The notes: generated from the letters alone by a model not told the origin. A stretch of 64,000 nt of DNA from Aquitalea aquatilis (GCF_005155025.1 NZ_CP039731.1:2976001-3040000); one strand, 5' to 3'; counted from the first letter of the stretch, positions 36,166-45,763 are shown. A program made the numbers and translations.

Positions 36166-37988
36166 GTCGCTACCTCCTCGTCTTGTTGCACCGTATGCAC
36201 GCGCAGACGGCTGAAACTGTTGGGACTGCAATAAAGCGCAAAGAAACGCTCCAGTACCGAGGCAAACAGGTAAACGCTGCCGCCCACGTAATAATCAGCA
36301 TCCAGCGTCAGCTGGATTTCACTGCCACGCACAAAGCCGGAGAAGTCCCGGCCACTGACCCGGCTAACTGCCGCCTGGCTGCGGATGCCGACAATGCCCT
36401 GGATCTGCCGGGTATTCACTGCCGAGTCCCCCAGGTTGTACAGCGTCAGCATTTCCTGGATCGCCTGACAGCCGGAATCGACGATGGACAGGTAATTCAG
36501 CGACAAATGCGAAATCAGCCGCCACTGCACCGCCCGCCCCAGCGGGCTGCGCTGGCTGGCGCTGGGCTTGCGCAATAGCCGCACCCGTTTCACTACCGAA
36601 TGGCCGGGCAGGGAAAAGTCCGTGCGCTGGGTGGCCTGGCTGCCACCAAAGGGAATCTGCTCCGGCAGGTCGCGGTTGCTGCACAGCAGGCTCAGGCTCA
36701 ATACCTCGCTGGCTGGCCGCACCGCATTGAACTGCAAGTCCACCAGATGCAGTTCCATTTCACTGCCCTTGTCACTCTGGCGGCGCGAATTTTCACGGCT
36801 GGCGTGCCAGTAAAAGCGGGGAGCCTTGATATGGCTGCCATGGCGGGTGGCGTAGAAGGGGGCGACTTCTTCGCTGCGTTCGCCTTCGGCGGATTTCTCT
36901 ACGCGGACGACCCGCTGCAGCTGTACCACTTCGTAGGCCAGCGGCTTGCGCGCATCCACCACCACCGGATAGCTGGCTTTCTGATGGGTCACCCGGATGG
37001 GTTCACCCGGCTGCTGGAACAGATTGACGATGGGCGTGCAGCCCAGCTTCAGGTGCTGTGCCTGCAACTGCGCCAACAGCCGGTGGTGGCGTTCGCTGTC
37101 CGGGTAGCGTTTCAGCATGATCTGCACGACCAGCTTGTCGCCAGGCAGCCGGCTGGCCGGTTTCTCCAGTTGCAACAGGTCGACAAACAGGAATTTGTCC
37201 GGGTAGCAGAAGTATTCGGTCAGCAGGCGATAGCCCATGAATGAACGCTCGTCATACTCCAGCATGCCTTCGTCTTTGCCAAAGCCCACCGGCTGCAGGC
37301 AGGAGGCGGGCAGCACCCGCGTGCGTGCCGGGTCCTCGCTGCCATCGCCTACTCGTACGCCCAGCGCATTGGACAGCAGCATTTCATACAGCAGGTGCAT
37401 CAGCGCCGGCTCGCCATCCAGGAAGAAGCGCAGCGATTGCAGGCCGATATCGCATAGCGGCAAGCCGCCCTGGCTTTGCAGCTCGAGAGTGAGGATGGCG
37501 GCGGCGTCCGGTGCCAGTTGGCGCAGATAAGGCGAGGCGCTGGTCAGTTCCAGCCGGGCCTTGTCCAGCGTCAGCGGATACAGGTCCACCGGATAGGCAC
37601 TGCGGAATTTGCACACCACGCCCTGCATGGCCGGGGCATGCACCGGCTGGCCGCGTTCCACCCGGTAGCGCTTGGCAATTTCCGGCCGCAGGGGGTCGCA
37701 CTCAAACTGCACGATGCTGGCCGATGGCACGGGCTGCAGATAGTGCGGGTAGAGCACGTCCAGGAAACTGCCGGCCACTTCCGGATAGTCATCATCCAGC
37801 TTTTTGTGGATACGGGCGGCCAGCAGCGCAAACGACTCGATCAGCCGCTCGGTATGCGGGTCCTCGCACTGGTCGCCTTCCATATGCAGGCGACCGGCAA
37901 TCTTCGGATAGCGCCGGGCAAACTCACCGGATAACTCGCGCAGCTGGCCCAGCTCGCGTTCGTAATAGGGGAGGAGGGATTCAAGCAT
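36129..37988 (-). CDS. tssF: T6SS baseplate protein TssF
   Basis: A 619-residue TssF, the other wedge subunit of the baseplate. The diagnostic start MLESLLPYYERELGQLRELS, the mid-region LPDKFLFVDLL-like segment and the C-terminal YVGGSVYLFASVLERFFALY are present. In most loci tssE precedes tssF; here the upstream neighbour is the Tle1 effector gene 40 bp away instead, so the effector cassette may have been inserted at that point. Confidence 0.95.
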   Translation of the reverse strand: MLESLLPYYERELGQLRELSGEFARRYPKIAGRLHMEGDQCEDPHTERLIESFALLAARIHKKLDDDYPEVAGSFLDVLYPHYLQPVPSASIVQFECDPLRPEIAKRYRVERGQPVHAPAMQGVVCKFRSAYPVDLYPLTLDKARLELTSASPYLRQLAPDAAAILTLELQSQGGLPLCDIGLQSLRFFLDGEPALMHLLYEMLLSNALGVRVGDGSEDPARTRVLPASCLQPVGFGKDEGMLEYDERSFMGYRLLTEYFCYPDKFLFVDLLQLEKPASRLPGDKLVVQIMLKRYPDSERHHRLLAQLQAQHLKLGCTPIVNLFQQPGEPIRVTHQKASYPVVVDARKPLAYEVVQLQRVVRVEKSAEGERSEEVAPFYATRHGSHIKAPRFYWHASRENSRRQSDKGSEMELHLVDLQFNAVRPASEVLSLSLLCSNRDLPEQIPFGGSQATQRTDFSLPGHSVVKRVRLLRKPSASQRSPLGRAVQWRLISHLSLNYLSIVDSGCQAIQEMLTLYNLGDSAVNTRQIQGIVGIRSQAAVSRVSGRDFSGFVRGSEIQLTLDADYYVGGSVYLFASVLERFFALYCSPNSFSRLRVHTVQQDEEVATWPARAGEALVI

Positions 37989-38027
37989 TCAATTACACTC
38001 GGTTTCCATGAAAGCTGCGTGGATCAC

Positions 38028-40058
38028 TCAGGCCACCGCGGTTTCTGTTGATGGTGAGTTGCGCTGGTTCAGGCGCGTCAGCAGCACGGAGTCGGCCCCG
38101 GCATATACTTTGCGGTAGCGCAGGTAGCCGGCGCCAATCAGGAATGGTTCCTGCCCTTCGGTGACTGTCTGCGGAACCTGAGTGCCTTGGGAGTCCTCGT
38201 ACAATTTCACCCAGCCTTCTTCTTCCTTGGTCAATCTGCCGTTGGCTTTTTTCTTTTCGCTCAGCTCTTTCAAGCCCGCCAGAATCTCCGGGCTCTCCTT
38301 GCCGGTAATCCGGAACCAGGCATAGGAGTCATGCACATAGTCGGTAAACAGGCGATTGACTGCTGGCGGCAGGAATTTGCTGTCCGTGCCTTTGGACAAC
38401 TCTGGCCAGATTTCCACCAGCTCTGCCCAGTCCTTGACCACTTTCGGGTCCCAGGTCGGGGGGTAGTAGTCGCGTGTGGTACGGCCGATGCTGACTTTGT
38501 CCTTTTTCATCCAGCTGCGGAAATAGCCCAGATGCTCGGCCATCTTCTGGTTGCCGCCCAGCAGGTCGTTGACATCACCGTTGTCAGCCGCTTGCAGGTT
38601 GGGAAAGCGCTCCAGCAGGGCCGCACGGTCCTGAATGCCGGCCCAGCTCAGCCGCCAGGCGACATAAGGCCAGTACATATCGCGTAGCAGGTCCTTGTAT
38701 TTGACCGGCTTGTCCTTGTCCGCGGGGTTTTTGCGTGGCAAGGCTTCCAGGAAGGCATTGAAGTCTTCGATCAGCTTGGCATCCACCTGCATGCGGTACT
38801 GCACTGCTGCGGGCATCTTTTCCGCTTTGAGTGGCACGCCGGCCAGCCTTGCCTTGCGGTACATCACCGCCAGAGTAATGCGGGACAGTTTTTCTTGTCC
38901 TCTGTTGGTGGTGCCGCGTCCCTGTTCCTTGGGCAGGTAGCCACCACCAATATCGGAGTGCACGCCGGGAAACATGATTTCCTCGCAACCGGCAGGCAGC
39001 CCGGCCTCGGTTTCGATGGAATCCAGCGGGAAGCTACGGCGGATTTCATGTGCCGATACCAGGTGCACACAGGGCATGCCTGGCGGTACGCGCAGCGATT
39101 GTTCGGCATCCGCCCATTCCGCATGGCCATCAAACAGCAGGGTGGAGGCCGCCAGCCCCACCGAGGCCACCGTGTCGAATATGCCAAGAAAGTCAAAGGT
39201 GACCGGGAAGCCACCCAGCGTCATGCCGCTCTGATTGGCCAGCTCGGCGTCCAGCGTGCACATTCTTTGCATCCAGTTACTGAAGGAGCGCGCCTTGGTC
39301 GCGCCGCGCGAGAAACCGAACACCGACAGATGAATGTTGCCCACCTTGCCTTTGCTCATATTGGCCGGTTTTTCCCCAGGGGCATGCATGAAGGGGGCAA
39401 TGGCTGCATGCAGTCTTTTCAGTACGCCGCGCAGTTTGTCAAAAGTGTTCTGCTGGGCGTTTTCCATTTGGCGCGCAGTGATCCAGCTACCATCTTTCAG
39501 GCTCCAGCCGGTAATCACCATGCCACGGCTCAGGCTGAGAATCTCGGCATCTTGCAGCAGGACACTGCCGAGAAAATAGAAATGGACATTATTGATCGCC
39601 TGCATCAGGCCCCACACGATACGCTCATGTCCATACAAGGCCATGGCCGCACCCATGGCAGCATCGCGCCCTTGGCCGCTGTCCTTCACCTGCGGGAAGG
39701 GGGTACCCACCCCTGGTATGTATACCTTGAAGAAATGGGGATAGTCGGTTTCCACATTCTCCCATTTCGTTTCACTGGTAATGACGCCGGGTACCGACTG
39801 CCCCGGGTAGCAGTCGTATAGTCGTGCTACATTGGAAAAACCTTCATTGCTCTGGCACAGATTGTAGTTGTTGCGCGTGCCATCAAAGAAAAAGCCGAAA
39901 AACAGGTTGGCATCGCAACTGGCCGTGGGGGTGCAGATGGGTGGGAGTTCTCTTGATGAGTACTTTCTCAAATCTCTTGTGTCTTCCTTTGAGAAAAAAA
40001 TATCAAACTCGCATGGGTTGGACATGTTTGGCAAAAATTTATCTGCGAGCTTTGTCAT
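38028..40058 (-). CDS. Tle1-type T6SS phospholipase effector
   Basis: A 676-residue DUF2235/Tle1-family lipase. Catalytic elements visible: the GFSRG elbow with Ser250, Asp295 in LGIFDTVASVG, and His367 with Asp369 in FPGVHSDIGGGY. Tle1 effectors degrade phospholipids of competitor cells after delivery by T6SS. There is no signal peptide, as expected. Its ATG overlaps the stop of a DUF3304 lipoprotein gene, the classic effector/immunity layout, and vgrG and DUF4123 genes upstream would supply carrier and adaptor. Confidence 0.92.
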   Translation of the reverse strand: MTKLADKFLPNMSNPCEFDIFFSKEDTRDLRKYSSRELPPICTPTASCDANLFFGFFFDGTRNNYNLCQSNEGFSNVARLYDCYPGQSVPGVITSETKWENVETDYPHFFKVYIPGVGTPFPQVKDSGQGRDAAMGAAMALYGHERIVWGLMQAINNVHFYFLGSVLLQDAEILSLSRGMVITGWSLKDGSWITARQMENAQQNTFDKLRGVLKRLHAAIAPFMHAPGEKPANMSKGKVGNIHLSVFGFSRGATKARSFSNWMQRMCTLDAELANQSGMTLGGFPVTFDFLGIFDTVASVGLAASTLLFDGHAEWADAEQSLRVPPGMPCVHLVSAHEIRRSFPLDSIETEAGLPAGCEEIMFPGVHSDIGGGYLPKEQGRGTTNRGQEKLSRITLAVMYRKARLAGVPLKAEKMPAAVQYRMQVDAKLIEDFNAFLEALPRKNPADKDKPVKYKDLLRDMYWPYVAWRLSWAGIQDRAALLERFPNLQAADNGDVNDLLGGNQKMAEHLGYFRSWMKKDKVSIGRTTRDYYPPTWDPKVVKDWAELVEIWPELSKGTDSKFLPPAVNRLFTDYVHDSYAWFRITGKESPEILAGLKELSEKKKANGRLTKEEEGWVKLYEDSQGTQVPQTVTEGQEPFLIGAGYLRYRKVYAGADSVLLTRLNQRNSPSTETAVA

Positions 40059-40702
40059 GGTCTTTTACCTCGAAATTTTAATTCTTCTTGAATCGAGTCA
40101 ATTGCCTCTTGGTAGCTGTTCTTTTCTTTAATATCGGTTTTGCTGTCTCGAGCCTCAATCATTTTTTTTAGTTGTTTTTGTAGTAAAGAATTATCTCTGT
40201 CCCATATTTTTCTGCGGTATTCCAGCGATGGCTTGGGACCACCTTTGATCTCTCCCGGCCAGTTGGGGTTTTCCGGTGAGTAATTGCTTACCGTGACCAG
40301 CACCTTGTCCGGCGACATGATCTGTATCCATACCCGGGCTGGCGTCGTATAGCGTGGTACGTCCACCTGATGCGGAATCACCGGAATTTTTTCTTTATCC
40401 CACTCTTCCAGTGTTTTTGCCTTGGTGCCAGCCTGGGTCAGTACCACCATCTTCATGCCCGGTTGCCATTTTTCCGGCAGGGCAACGCAGCACATGGTAC
40501 CGCTGCCGCCATAGGCGGATACCCTGTCCATCGCCTCGAATGTCTTGATGTCATCCGGCATGGCAATGCCGACTGCATCGTAGTCGTCATCGGTGTAGTT
40601 GATGGCGGTAAGCGCAACCCCCATTTTCTGCTGTCCCAAGGCGGAGCAGGCGCTGAGCAAGAGTGCGCTCGAGATCAGCAGTAGAATTCGTGATGGCGAC
40701 AT
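40055..40702 (-). CDS. DUF3304 lipoprotein, probable Tle1 immunity protein (copy 1)
   Basis: A 215-residue lipoprotein: signal peptide with lipobox LLSAC (Cys19), then a DUF3304 domain (MGVALTAINYT...). DUF3304 proteins beside Tle1 effectors act as periplasmic immunity proteins in characterised systems; that role is inferred here. Residues 27-165 differ from the second copy at only 4 of 139 positions, while the signal peptide and C-terminal ~50 residues are unrelated. The coding stop overlaps the tle1 start. The 3' quarter is notably AT-rich. Confidence 0.9.
   Translation of the reverse strand: MSPSRILLLISSALLLSACSALGQQKMGVALTAINYTDDDYDAVGIAMPDDIKTFEAMDRVSAYGGSGTMCCVALPEKWQPGMKMVVLTQAGTKAKTLEEWDKEKIPVIPHQVDVPRYTTPARVWIQIMSPDKVLVTVSNYSPENPNWPGEIKGGPKPSLEYRRKIWDRDNSLLQKQLKKMIEARDSKTDIKEKNSYQEAIDSIQEELKFRGKRP
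40208..40624. repeat. 417-bp near-identical duplicate, copy 1 (paired with 41172-41588)
   Basis: The DNA encoding the DUF3304 core is repeated at 41172-41588 in the same orientation with few mismatches, while the flanks have diverged. The sharp edges suggest gene conversion or a partial duplication. Confidence 0.85.
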
Positions 40703-40925
40703 GGCAGGCCTTTAAATTAATTGGCGATATTTTTGCTAAATAAAATTGCTAAGCAAATATTTTTTATTTGACTATTTTTATCTGTGTATCTTGTTGGTGA
40801 AAAATCGCAATAATATGTTTATTGCTGTTGCGTTGGATTGATGCGGGCTCGAAACATTGTATATGATGCATTGCATTAATAAGCTATCTTTGCATTGTGC
40901 AGGCTGAGAGGGTTGCATGGTATGG
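40703..40925. other. AT-rich spacer between the DUF3304 copies
   Basis: A 223-bp stretch with clearly lower GC than its neighbours and long T/A runs. No open frame or terminator stands out. It may carry a promoter for the downstream lipoprotein and effector. Confidence 0.55.
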
Positions 40926-41687
40926 TTATGGCTCTATTTTCATGTAGTATTCGAGATATTCTATTGATTCTTGTAGTGATTTTTTATATGTATTTATTAA
41001 ATATTCTCTATATTTCGGATCATCTTTTCCCTTGAATACTTTAACTTCGCTTGCATTGTATTGAGAGTCCAATTTCCATTTTTCTTGCAGGTCGGCTGTG
41101 TCAATATTGCTCAGCTGTCGTTTGAATAAATCAACTGCATTCTTTCGTTCAGTAATCGTTTCTTTCCATTTTTTTCTGCGATATTCCAACGATGGCTTGG
41201 GGCCACCTTTGATCTCTCCAGGCCAGTTGGGGTTTTCCGGTGAATAATTGCTCACCGTAACCAGAACTTTTTCTGGCGACATGATCTGTATCCATACCCG
41301 TGCTGGTGTCGTATAGCGGGGTACGTCCACCTGATGGGGAATCACCGGAATTTTTTCTTTATCCCACTCTTCCAGTGTTTTTGCCTTGGTGCCAGCCTGG
41401 GTCAGTACCACCAACTTCATGCCTGGTTGCCATTTTTCCGGCAGGGCAACGCAGCACATGGTGCCGCTGCCGCCATAGGCGGATGCCCTGTCCATCGCCT
41501 CGAATGTCTTGATGTCATCCGGCATGGCAATGCCGACTGCATCGTAGTCGTCCTCGGTGTAGTTGATGGCGGTGAGCGCAACCCCCATATAGTTTGGGCC
41601 GAGACTCACGCAGCTGCTGAGCAGCCCCCCAGTCAGTAGTGCGCTGCAGAGGCGTGCCAGCATATTGCGGTACAGCCGGTCATTCAT
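40926..41687 (-). CDS. DUF3304 lipoprotein, probable immunity protein (copy 2)
   Basis: A 253-residue lipoprotein: signal peptide with lipobox LLSSC (Cys26), the DUF3304 core shared with copy 1 (residues 34-172), then a different, lysine-rich C-terminal tail encoded by AT-rich DNA. The start overlaps the stop of the periplasmic-protein gene upstream (ATGA). Two immunity-like copies with one effector could mean immunity against a second Tle1 variant. Confidence 0.88.
   Translation of the reverse strand: MNDRLYRNMLARLCSALLTGGLLSSCVSLGPNYMGVALTAINYTEDDYDAVGIAMPDDIKTFEAMDRASAYGGSGTMCCVALPEKWQPGMKLVVLTQAGTKAKTLEEWDKEKIPVIPHQVDVPRYTTPARVWIQIMSPEKVLVTVSNYSPENPNWPGEIKGGPKPSLEYRRKKWKETITERKNAVDLFKRQLSNIDTADLQEKWKLDSQYNASEVKVFKGKDDPKYREYLINTYKKSLQESIEYLEYYMKIEP
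41172..41588. repeat. 417-bp near-identical duplicate, copy 2 (paired with 40208-40624)
   Basis: Second copy of the DUF3304 core repeat; 4 of the 139 encoded residues differ between the copies. Confidence 0.85.
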
Positions 41688-42139
41688 GGCGTGGCGGGTT
41701 TCTTTTCCAGCTCGACATCCATGCCCATCATGCTGATGATCAGCAGGTAATCGCTGTGCATCTCATGGCTACGTCCGTTGGCGGCGTTCAGGACGCTGCC
41801 TTTGGCAAGCTTGATCAGGGCAATCTTGTCCCCCACCAGTGCTTGCGATTTCACCGTGCTGGCATCATTCATCAGCCAGTCACGCAGTGCCTGGCCGGTG
41901 GTTTCCAGCTTGGTGGGGACGGGGTCTTCCCAGCCAAACTGCTTGGATACCAGCCCGTATTCTTCCCCCCGCTTCACAATGGTGACCAGGGTTTGCGCCT
42001 GGCCATTGGCGTCATAAAGCTGCGGCATGCGTTCATTCGGCACCATGACATACTCTCCCAGCCAGTCATCGGCCTTGGCCAGTGGGGACAGCAGCAGGGC
42101 CAGTAACAGCGCACAAGAACGGAACCATTTATTCGTCAT
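41684..42139 (-). CDS. Periplasmic protein of the effector module, unknown function
   Basis: A 151-residue protein with a signal peptide (FRSCALLLALLLSPLAKA, cleavage near residue 23) and a small soluble domain (DWLGEYVMVPNERMPQLYD at its start). There is no lipobox. It lies between the DUF4123 adaptor and the DUF3304 pair and overlaps the second lipoprotein start by 4 bp, so it is part of the effector/immunity cassette. An accessory immunity role is possible; no family was recognised. Confidence 0.75.
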   Translation of the reverse strand: MTNKWFRSCALLLALLLSPLAKADDWLGEYVMVPNERMPQLYDANGQAQTLVTIVKRGEEYGLVSKQFGWEDPVPTKLETTGQALRDWLMNDASTVKSQALVGDKIALIKLAKGSVLNAANGRSHEMHSDYLLIISMMGMDVELEKKPATP

Positions 42140-42157
42140 TGCCTTCTCCTTGTTGCA

Positions 42158-42913
42158 TCATGTGCCGGGCTGCAAGGCCGCCAGGCAGTGGGTGAATCGG
42201 CTATCAGGCGCATGCTGGCCGGCACGGTCGGCTTGCTGCAAGGCGCTTTCCACAGACGGGTAATGATCGGCCAGCACGGCAGGGCTGATATGGCTGTGGT
42301 ACTGCAGCTGGTATAGGGTTTCGTCGGCTTCGCCTGCCCGGATCAGTGCCAGCGTCTGTGACTGATCCAATTCGACTTTTTCCGCTGCAGCCATGTCGCT
42401 GCTGCTTACGGGCAAGCATTCCCACCCGCCGCCACGCAGCGGCAGCAGGCAGCGTGTGGCCGGGCCAAACAGCTGTTGGTGTTGGGTATCGCTGAGAACG
42501 GCCACGATATCTTTTAGCCGGCGTGTGTCCGGATAGCGCAGATTGAAGTACATGTCATCGGCCTTGACCACGCACCAGGGGTAGAGGCGCTGCGCCAGTG
42601 CCTGCAGGCTCTCCGGGCTGTGCCACAGGCTTGCCATCGGCATGCCATCGCAGTGGCTCAGCAGCTTGCTGACCGGTTCGAATGCCAAGGCATCGAATTG
42701 CACCAGCAGGGGAGAGGCTGCCATCAGGTCGTCGCTACCGTCATTGCTCTGGGTGAAAATGCTGAGCCAGGGCAGGCCGCTACGGCGCACGCGGCGCAGA
42801 ATGGCCGGATTGAGTGCGCCATCCAGCAGCAAGTAGTCATTCCCGCCGCTGTTGTCAGGCTGCTGCAATAGTTGCTGCAGTGTGGCCAGATCAAAAGAAT
42901 GAATCAGTTTCAT
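42158..42913 (-). CDS. DUF4123 T6SS adaptor (Tap/TEC)
   Basis: A 251-residue DUF4123 protein, the adaptor/chaperone family that loads effectors onto VgrG. The N-terminal YLLLDGALNP, the central SLWHSPESLQALAQRLYPW and FNLRYPDTRRL are characteristic. Its ATG overlaps the vgrG stop (TGATG), so translation is coupled. By position its cargo is the Tle1 effector encoded downstream. Confidence 0.9.
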   Translation of the reverse strand: MKLIHSFDLATLQQLLQQPDNSGGNDYLLLDGALNPAILRRVRRSGLPWLSIFTQSNDGSDDLMAASPLLVQFDALAFEPVSKLLSHCDGMPMASLWHSPESLQALAQRLYPWCVVKADDMYFNLRYPDTRRLKDIVAVLSDTQHQQLFGPATRCLLPLRGGGWECLPVSSSDMAAAEKVELDQSQTLALIRAGEADETLYQLQYHSHISPAVLADHYPSVESALQQADRAGQHAPDSRFTHCLAALQPGT

Positions 42914-45549
42914 CACTGCACCTGGCTAAAGGCCGAACCTGCTTTGGCGCTGCGCAGCAGGCAGGGGATGCAGACTTCCTTGGGGAAAATCGGCATCGGA
43001 ATATTCATGCTGTCTGGCCCGCTCCAGTCATGGCTGCCACCCTTGAAGCTGACGGTGCCGGGGGCGTGCAGCTCGATCTTGCCATCCTTGATCCGCACAT
43101 AAGCGCCGCCGCTGGTCAGCAGGATTTCCTTCTTGCCATTGAATTGCTGCTTGCCCTTGGCCGAGGTAATGGTCAGGTCCTTGTTCGCCGTCAGTTCCAT
43201 CGCATCACTCTGAGCTTGCACCTGCACCTTGCCCTTCGCGGCGATCAGTTTCAGCGCGATCTGGTCTTTCACCCCCGCCACGAACAGGCTGATGTGCTGG
43301 CCGACGTTGTGCAGCCAGCGGCGGCCGGTGGTGTGGTTGGCGTCGCGCTGGGCGATGAGGTTGAGGTTGCTCCCGGCAGAGAGGGTGTGGCTTTGTTCGG
43401 TCAGGCTGGCGATGCCGGCCGGGGCGGACAGGATGAGCAGGGCTTGTTGGCCGCTTTGCTCTTTGGCGGTTTTGCCGTCTTTGTCGGTGTTGCTGCCGGC
43501 TTCCCAGGCTTTGACGGCGGCGGCGTGATGTTGCAGGTGGCCGCTGTCTTTCTTGCCGTCTTTGCTGTTCTCCGGCTTGATGCCGTCCGGCCCGGTTTCC
43601 ATGGTGTCGGCCAGTTGGCCAGTGGCCACTTCCGCCAGGCTCTGGCTGAGGCTGAGGGCGGCGTCGAGCTGGCTTTGCGCATGGTCACGTGCCAGTTGTT
43701 TGCCGGAGGCGCCGTTTTGCGCTTCGGTGCTGATGAGCAGGCCGTGGCCGGCGCGGATGGCGCCGTGCTGGTCGGTGCGCAGTTCGAAGCCTTCACCGCG
43801 TGGCTGGGCTTTGCCATTGCTGCGCGGGTGGGTGAGGAAGCCTTGGTTGAGCTGGGTTTTGCCGGGTTCGCTACTGAGTTTTGCCCGCACTTCGCCGGGG
43901 GTGTCGTCGAATAGCAGCTCGTTGTACTGGCCGCCCTGGTGTTCTTTGGATTTGATGCCAGACAGGGTTTTGTTGGCCGGCAGTGCACCCGCGCCGCTGA
44001 AGGCCGGGGTGGCGTGGCTGCCGTTGTACAGCACACCAACGATGACCGGGCGGTCGATATCGCCTTCGATAAAGTCGATCAGCACTTCCTGACCGATGCG
44101 CGGGATGAACTGGTGACCCCAGCCAGCACCGGCGCTGGGCATGGCCACGCGCAGCCAGCAGGAGGATTTGTCATCCTGATTGGCACCGATGCCGGGGTGT
44201 TCGTCCGGCCGTTGCCAGTGGAACTCCACCTTGATGCGGCCCAGTTCGTCGGTATGGACTTCTTCGCCAGCGGGGCCGACCACGGTGGCGGTCTGTACAC
44301 CTTTGGAGGTGGGCTTGGCTTGGACGCTGTGGGCGTAAGCCGGTGTCAGCGGAATGCCGCGACGCTGGGCGGTGATGTTGGTCTGAAAGGGGCTGCTGTC
44401 TGGTGTGCTGGCGTCCTTGCCCAGCAAGCCACGCAGACTGCTGGCCAGATCGCCCGGCAGATTGTTGTTGGCGCGGAAGGTTTGGCCGGTGACCACGAAT
44501 TCGCGCTGCTCGCTGCTGTCGCCCTCGTGCGCCGGGTGTTCGTCCAGGCGGAACCACTGGCCGGCCTGCAGGCTGCGTACTGAGCCGCTGCCAGAGAATT
44601 GCTTGGCCTGCACATCGTGTGCCTGCTGGCGCAACTGGGCGTACTGGCTGAGCTGCTCGGCATCGCTGGCGTAGTACAGCGACTGCGGATCGTAATCCTG
44701 CAGGGTGGATTGCAAGGCATCACCGCTACGGCCTTGCTGGATGCGGCTTTGGTCGCCGGTGTGCTGGGTGCTTACCGGCTGGTAGTCGAAACTGGCCAGT
44801 GCGACATTGCCGGACACCACCTGGCGCGCGGTGCTCCAATCGGTCAGGCCGTCTTCGTCCTCGGTGGCATCGCTGCGGTGAAAGCGCACGCGCTCGCTGG
44901 CCGCCGGCGGCAGGCTGTAAGCGTCGTCGAACACCACCAGCTTGACCTGCGGATGCTCGCCATCGACATGCTCGAAACGCCAGGCATAACCTTCTTCGTG
45001 CAACAGCCGTAAGATGAAGTCGAAATCGCTCTCGCGATACTGCAGGCAATAACTGCGCGGGCTGGCTGATGCGGTGTGGAATTCCAGCGTCTGCACCTGG
45101 GCAAACACCGGATTATTGGCCTGATGCTCGGCCAGGATCTGTTTGACGATGTCCGGGACGGACAGGTCCTGAAACACCCGCGAGGTGCGGCGCAGGCGCA
45201 GCAGGGCAAACGGCGGTTCGATGGTGAGGCCATACTTGGCAAAGCCGCCATCAGAACCCAACAGCTCGGCGCGCGACACCACGCCACAGCGCACCACCTC
45301 GCTGCCAGCGGCATCCAGCACCCCGAGACGGGCGGCTACGCCCAGCAGCGACTTGAGCTCGATAGTGCCGTCGGGCGACAAACAGCTCAGCTGATAGCGA
45401 TAGGCTTCCGACACGCCCTCGCTGCCATCCAGGGTGTGCGGCAGCAACTGCTCGGTGGCGATCTGCCCGCCATCCAGCTGCAGGGTAAGCAGGCGCTGGT
45501 GCTGGGAAAAGGCGGCGGCGAAGCTGGCGAGCAGTGCAGAAAAGTCCAT
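42913..45549 (-). CDS. vgrG: VgrG spike protein
   Basis: An 878-residue VgrG/TssI: gp27-like and gp5-like domains (RLLTLQLDGGQIATEQL, ESDFDFILRLLHEEGYAW, FIEGDIDRPVIVGVLYNG) and a long beta-helical DUF2345 C-terminal region ending in SGGAYVRIKDGKIELHAPGT. There is no catalytic extension; the effector is carried separately via DUF4123. It is the first gene of the T6SS locus and follows a 274-bp intergenic region. Confidence 0.95.
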   Translation of the reverse strand: MDFSALLASFAAAFSQHQRLLTLQLDGGQIATEQLLPHTLDGSEGVSEAYRYQLSCLSPDGTIELKSLLGVAARLGVLDAAGSEVVRCGVVSRAELLGSDGGFAKYGLTIEPPFALLRLRRTSRVFQDLSVPDIVKQILAEHQANNPVFAQVQTLEFHTASASPRSYCLQYRESDFDFILRLLHEEGYAWRFEHVDGEHPQVKLVVFDDAYSLPPAASERVRFHRSDATEDEDGLTDWSTARQVVSGNVALASFDYQPVSTQHTGDQSRIQQGRSGDALQSTLQDYDPQSLYYASDAEQLSQYAQLRQQAHDVQAKQFSGSGSVRSLQAGQWFRLDEHPAHEGDSSEQREFVVTGQTFRANNNLPGDLASSLRGLLGKDASTPDSSPFQTNITAQRRGIPLTPAYAHSVQAKPTSKGVQTATVVGPAGEEVHTDELGRIKVEFHWQRPDEHPGIGANQDDKSSCWLRVAMPSAGAGWGHQFIPRIGQEVLIDFIEGDIDRPVIVGVLYNGSHATPAFSGAGALPANKTLSGIKSKEHQGGQYNELLFDDTPGEVRAKLSSEPGKTQLNQGFLTHPRSNGKAQPRGEGFELRTDQHGAIRAGHGLLISTEAQNGASGKQLARDHAQSQLDAALSLSQSLAEVATGQLADTMETGPDGIKPENSKDGKKDSGHLQHHAAAVKAWEAGSNTDKDGKTAKEQSGQQALLILSAPAGIASLTEQSHTLSAGSNLNLIAQRDANHTTGRRWLHNVGQHISLFVAGVKDQIALKLIAAKGKVQVQAQSDAMELTANKDLTITSAKGKQQFNGKKEILLTSGGAYVRIKDGKIELHAPGTVSFKGGSHDWSGPDSMNIPMPIFPKEVCIPCLLRSAKAGSAFSQVQ

Positions 45550-45763
45550 GGCGTCTCATCACGTCTGCTGACGTGAATCTTCACATTCTGTTGAAAGTTC
45601 AACAGTTTATGCGCCTAACATGCGCCGGGCAAGGTGGAATGGCATGAATGCGTAGTTCTACTGAGTTCTACGCGTGGTTTGCGCTGTTGTGGAGGATACG
45701 GTGTGGCGGTGCGATGTCCGCATGAAAATGCCTGGGCAGAGGGGCGGTCAGCGGCCCAGACAT

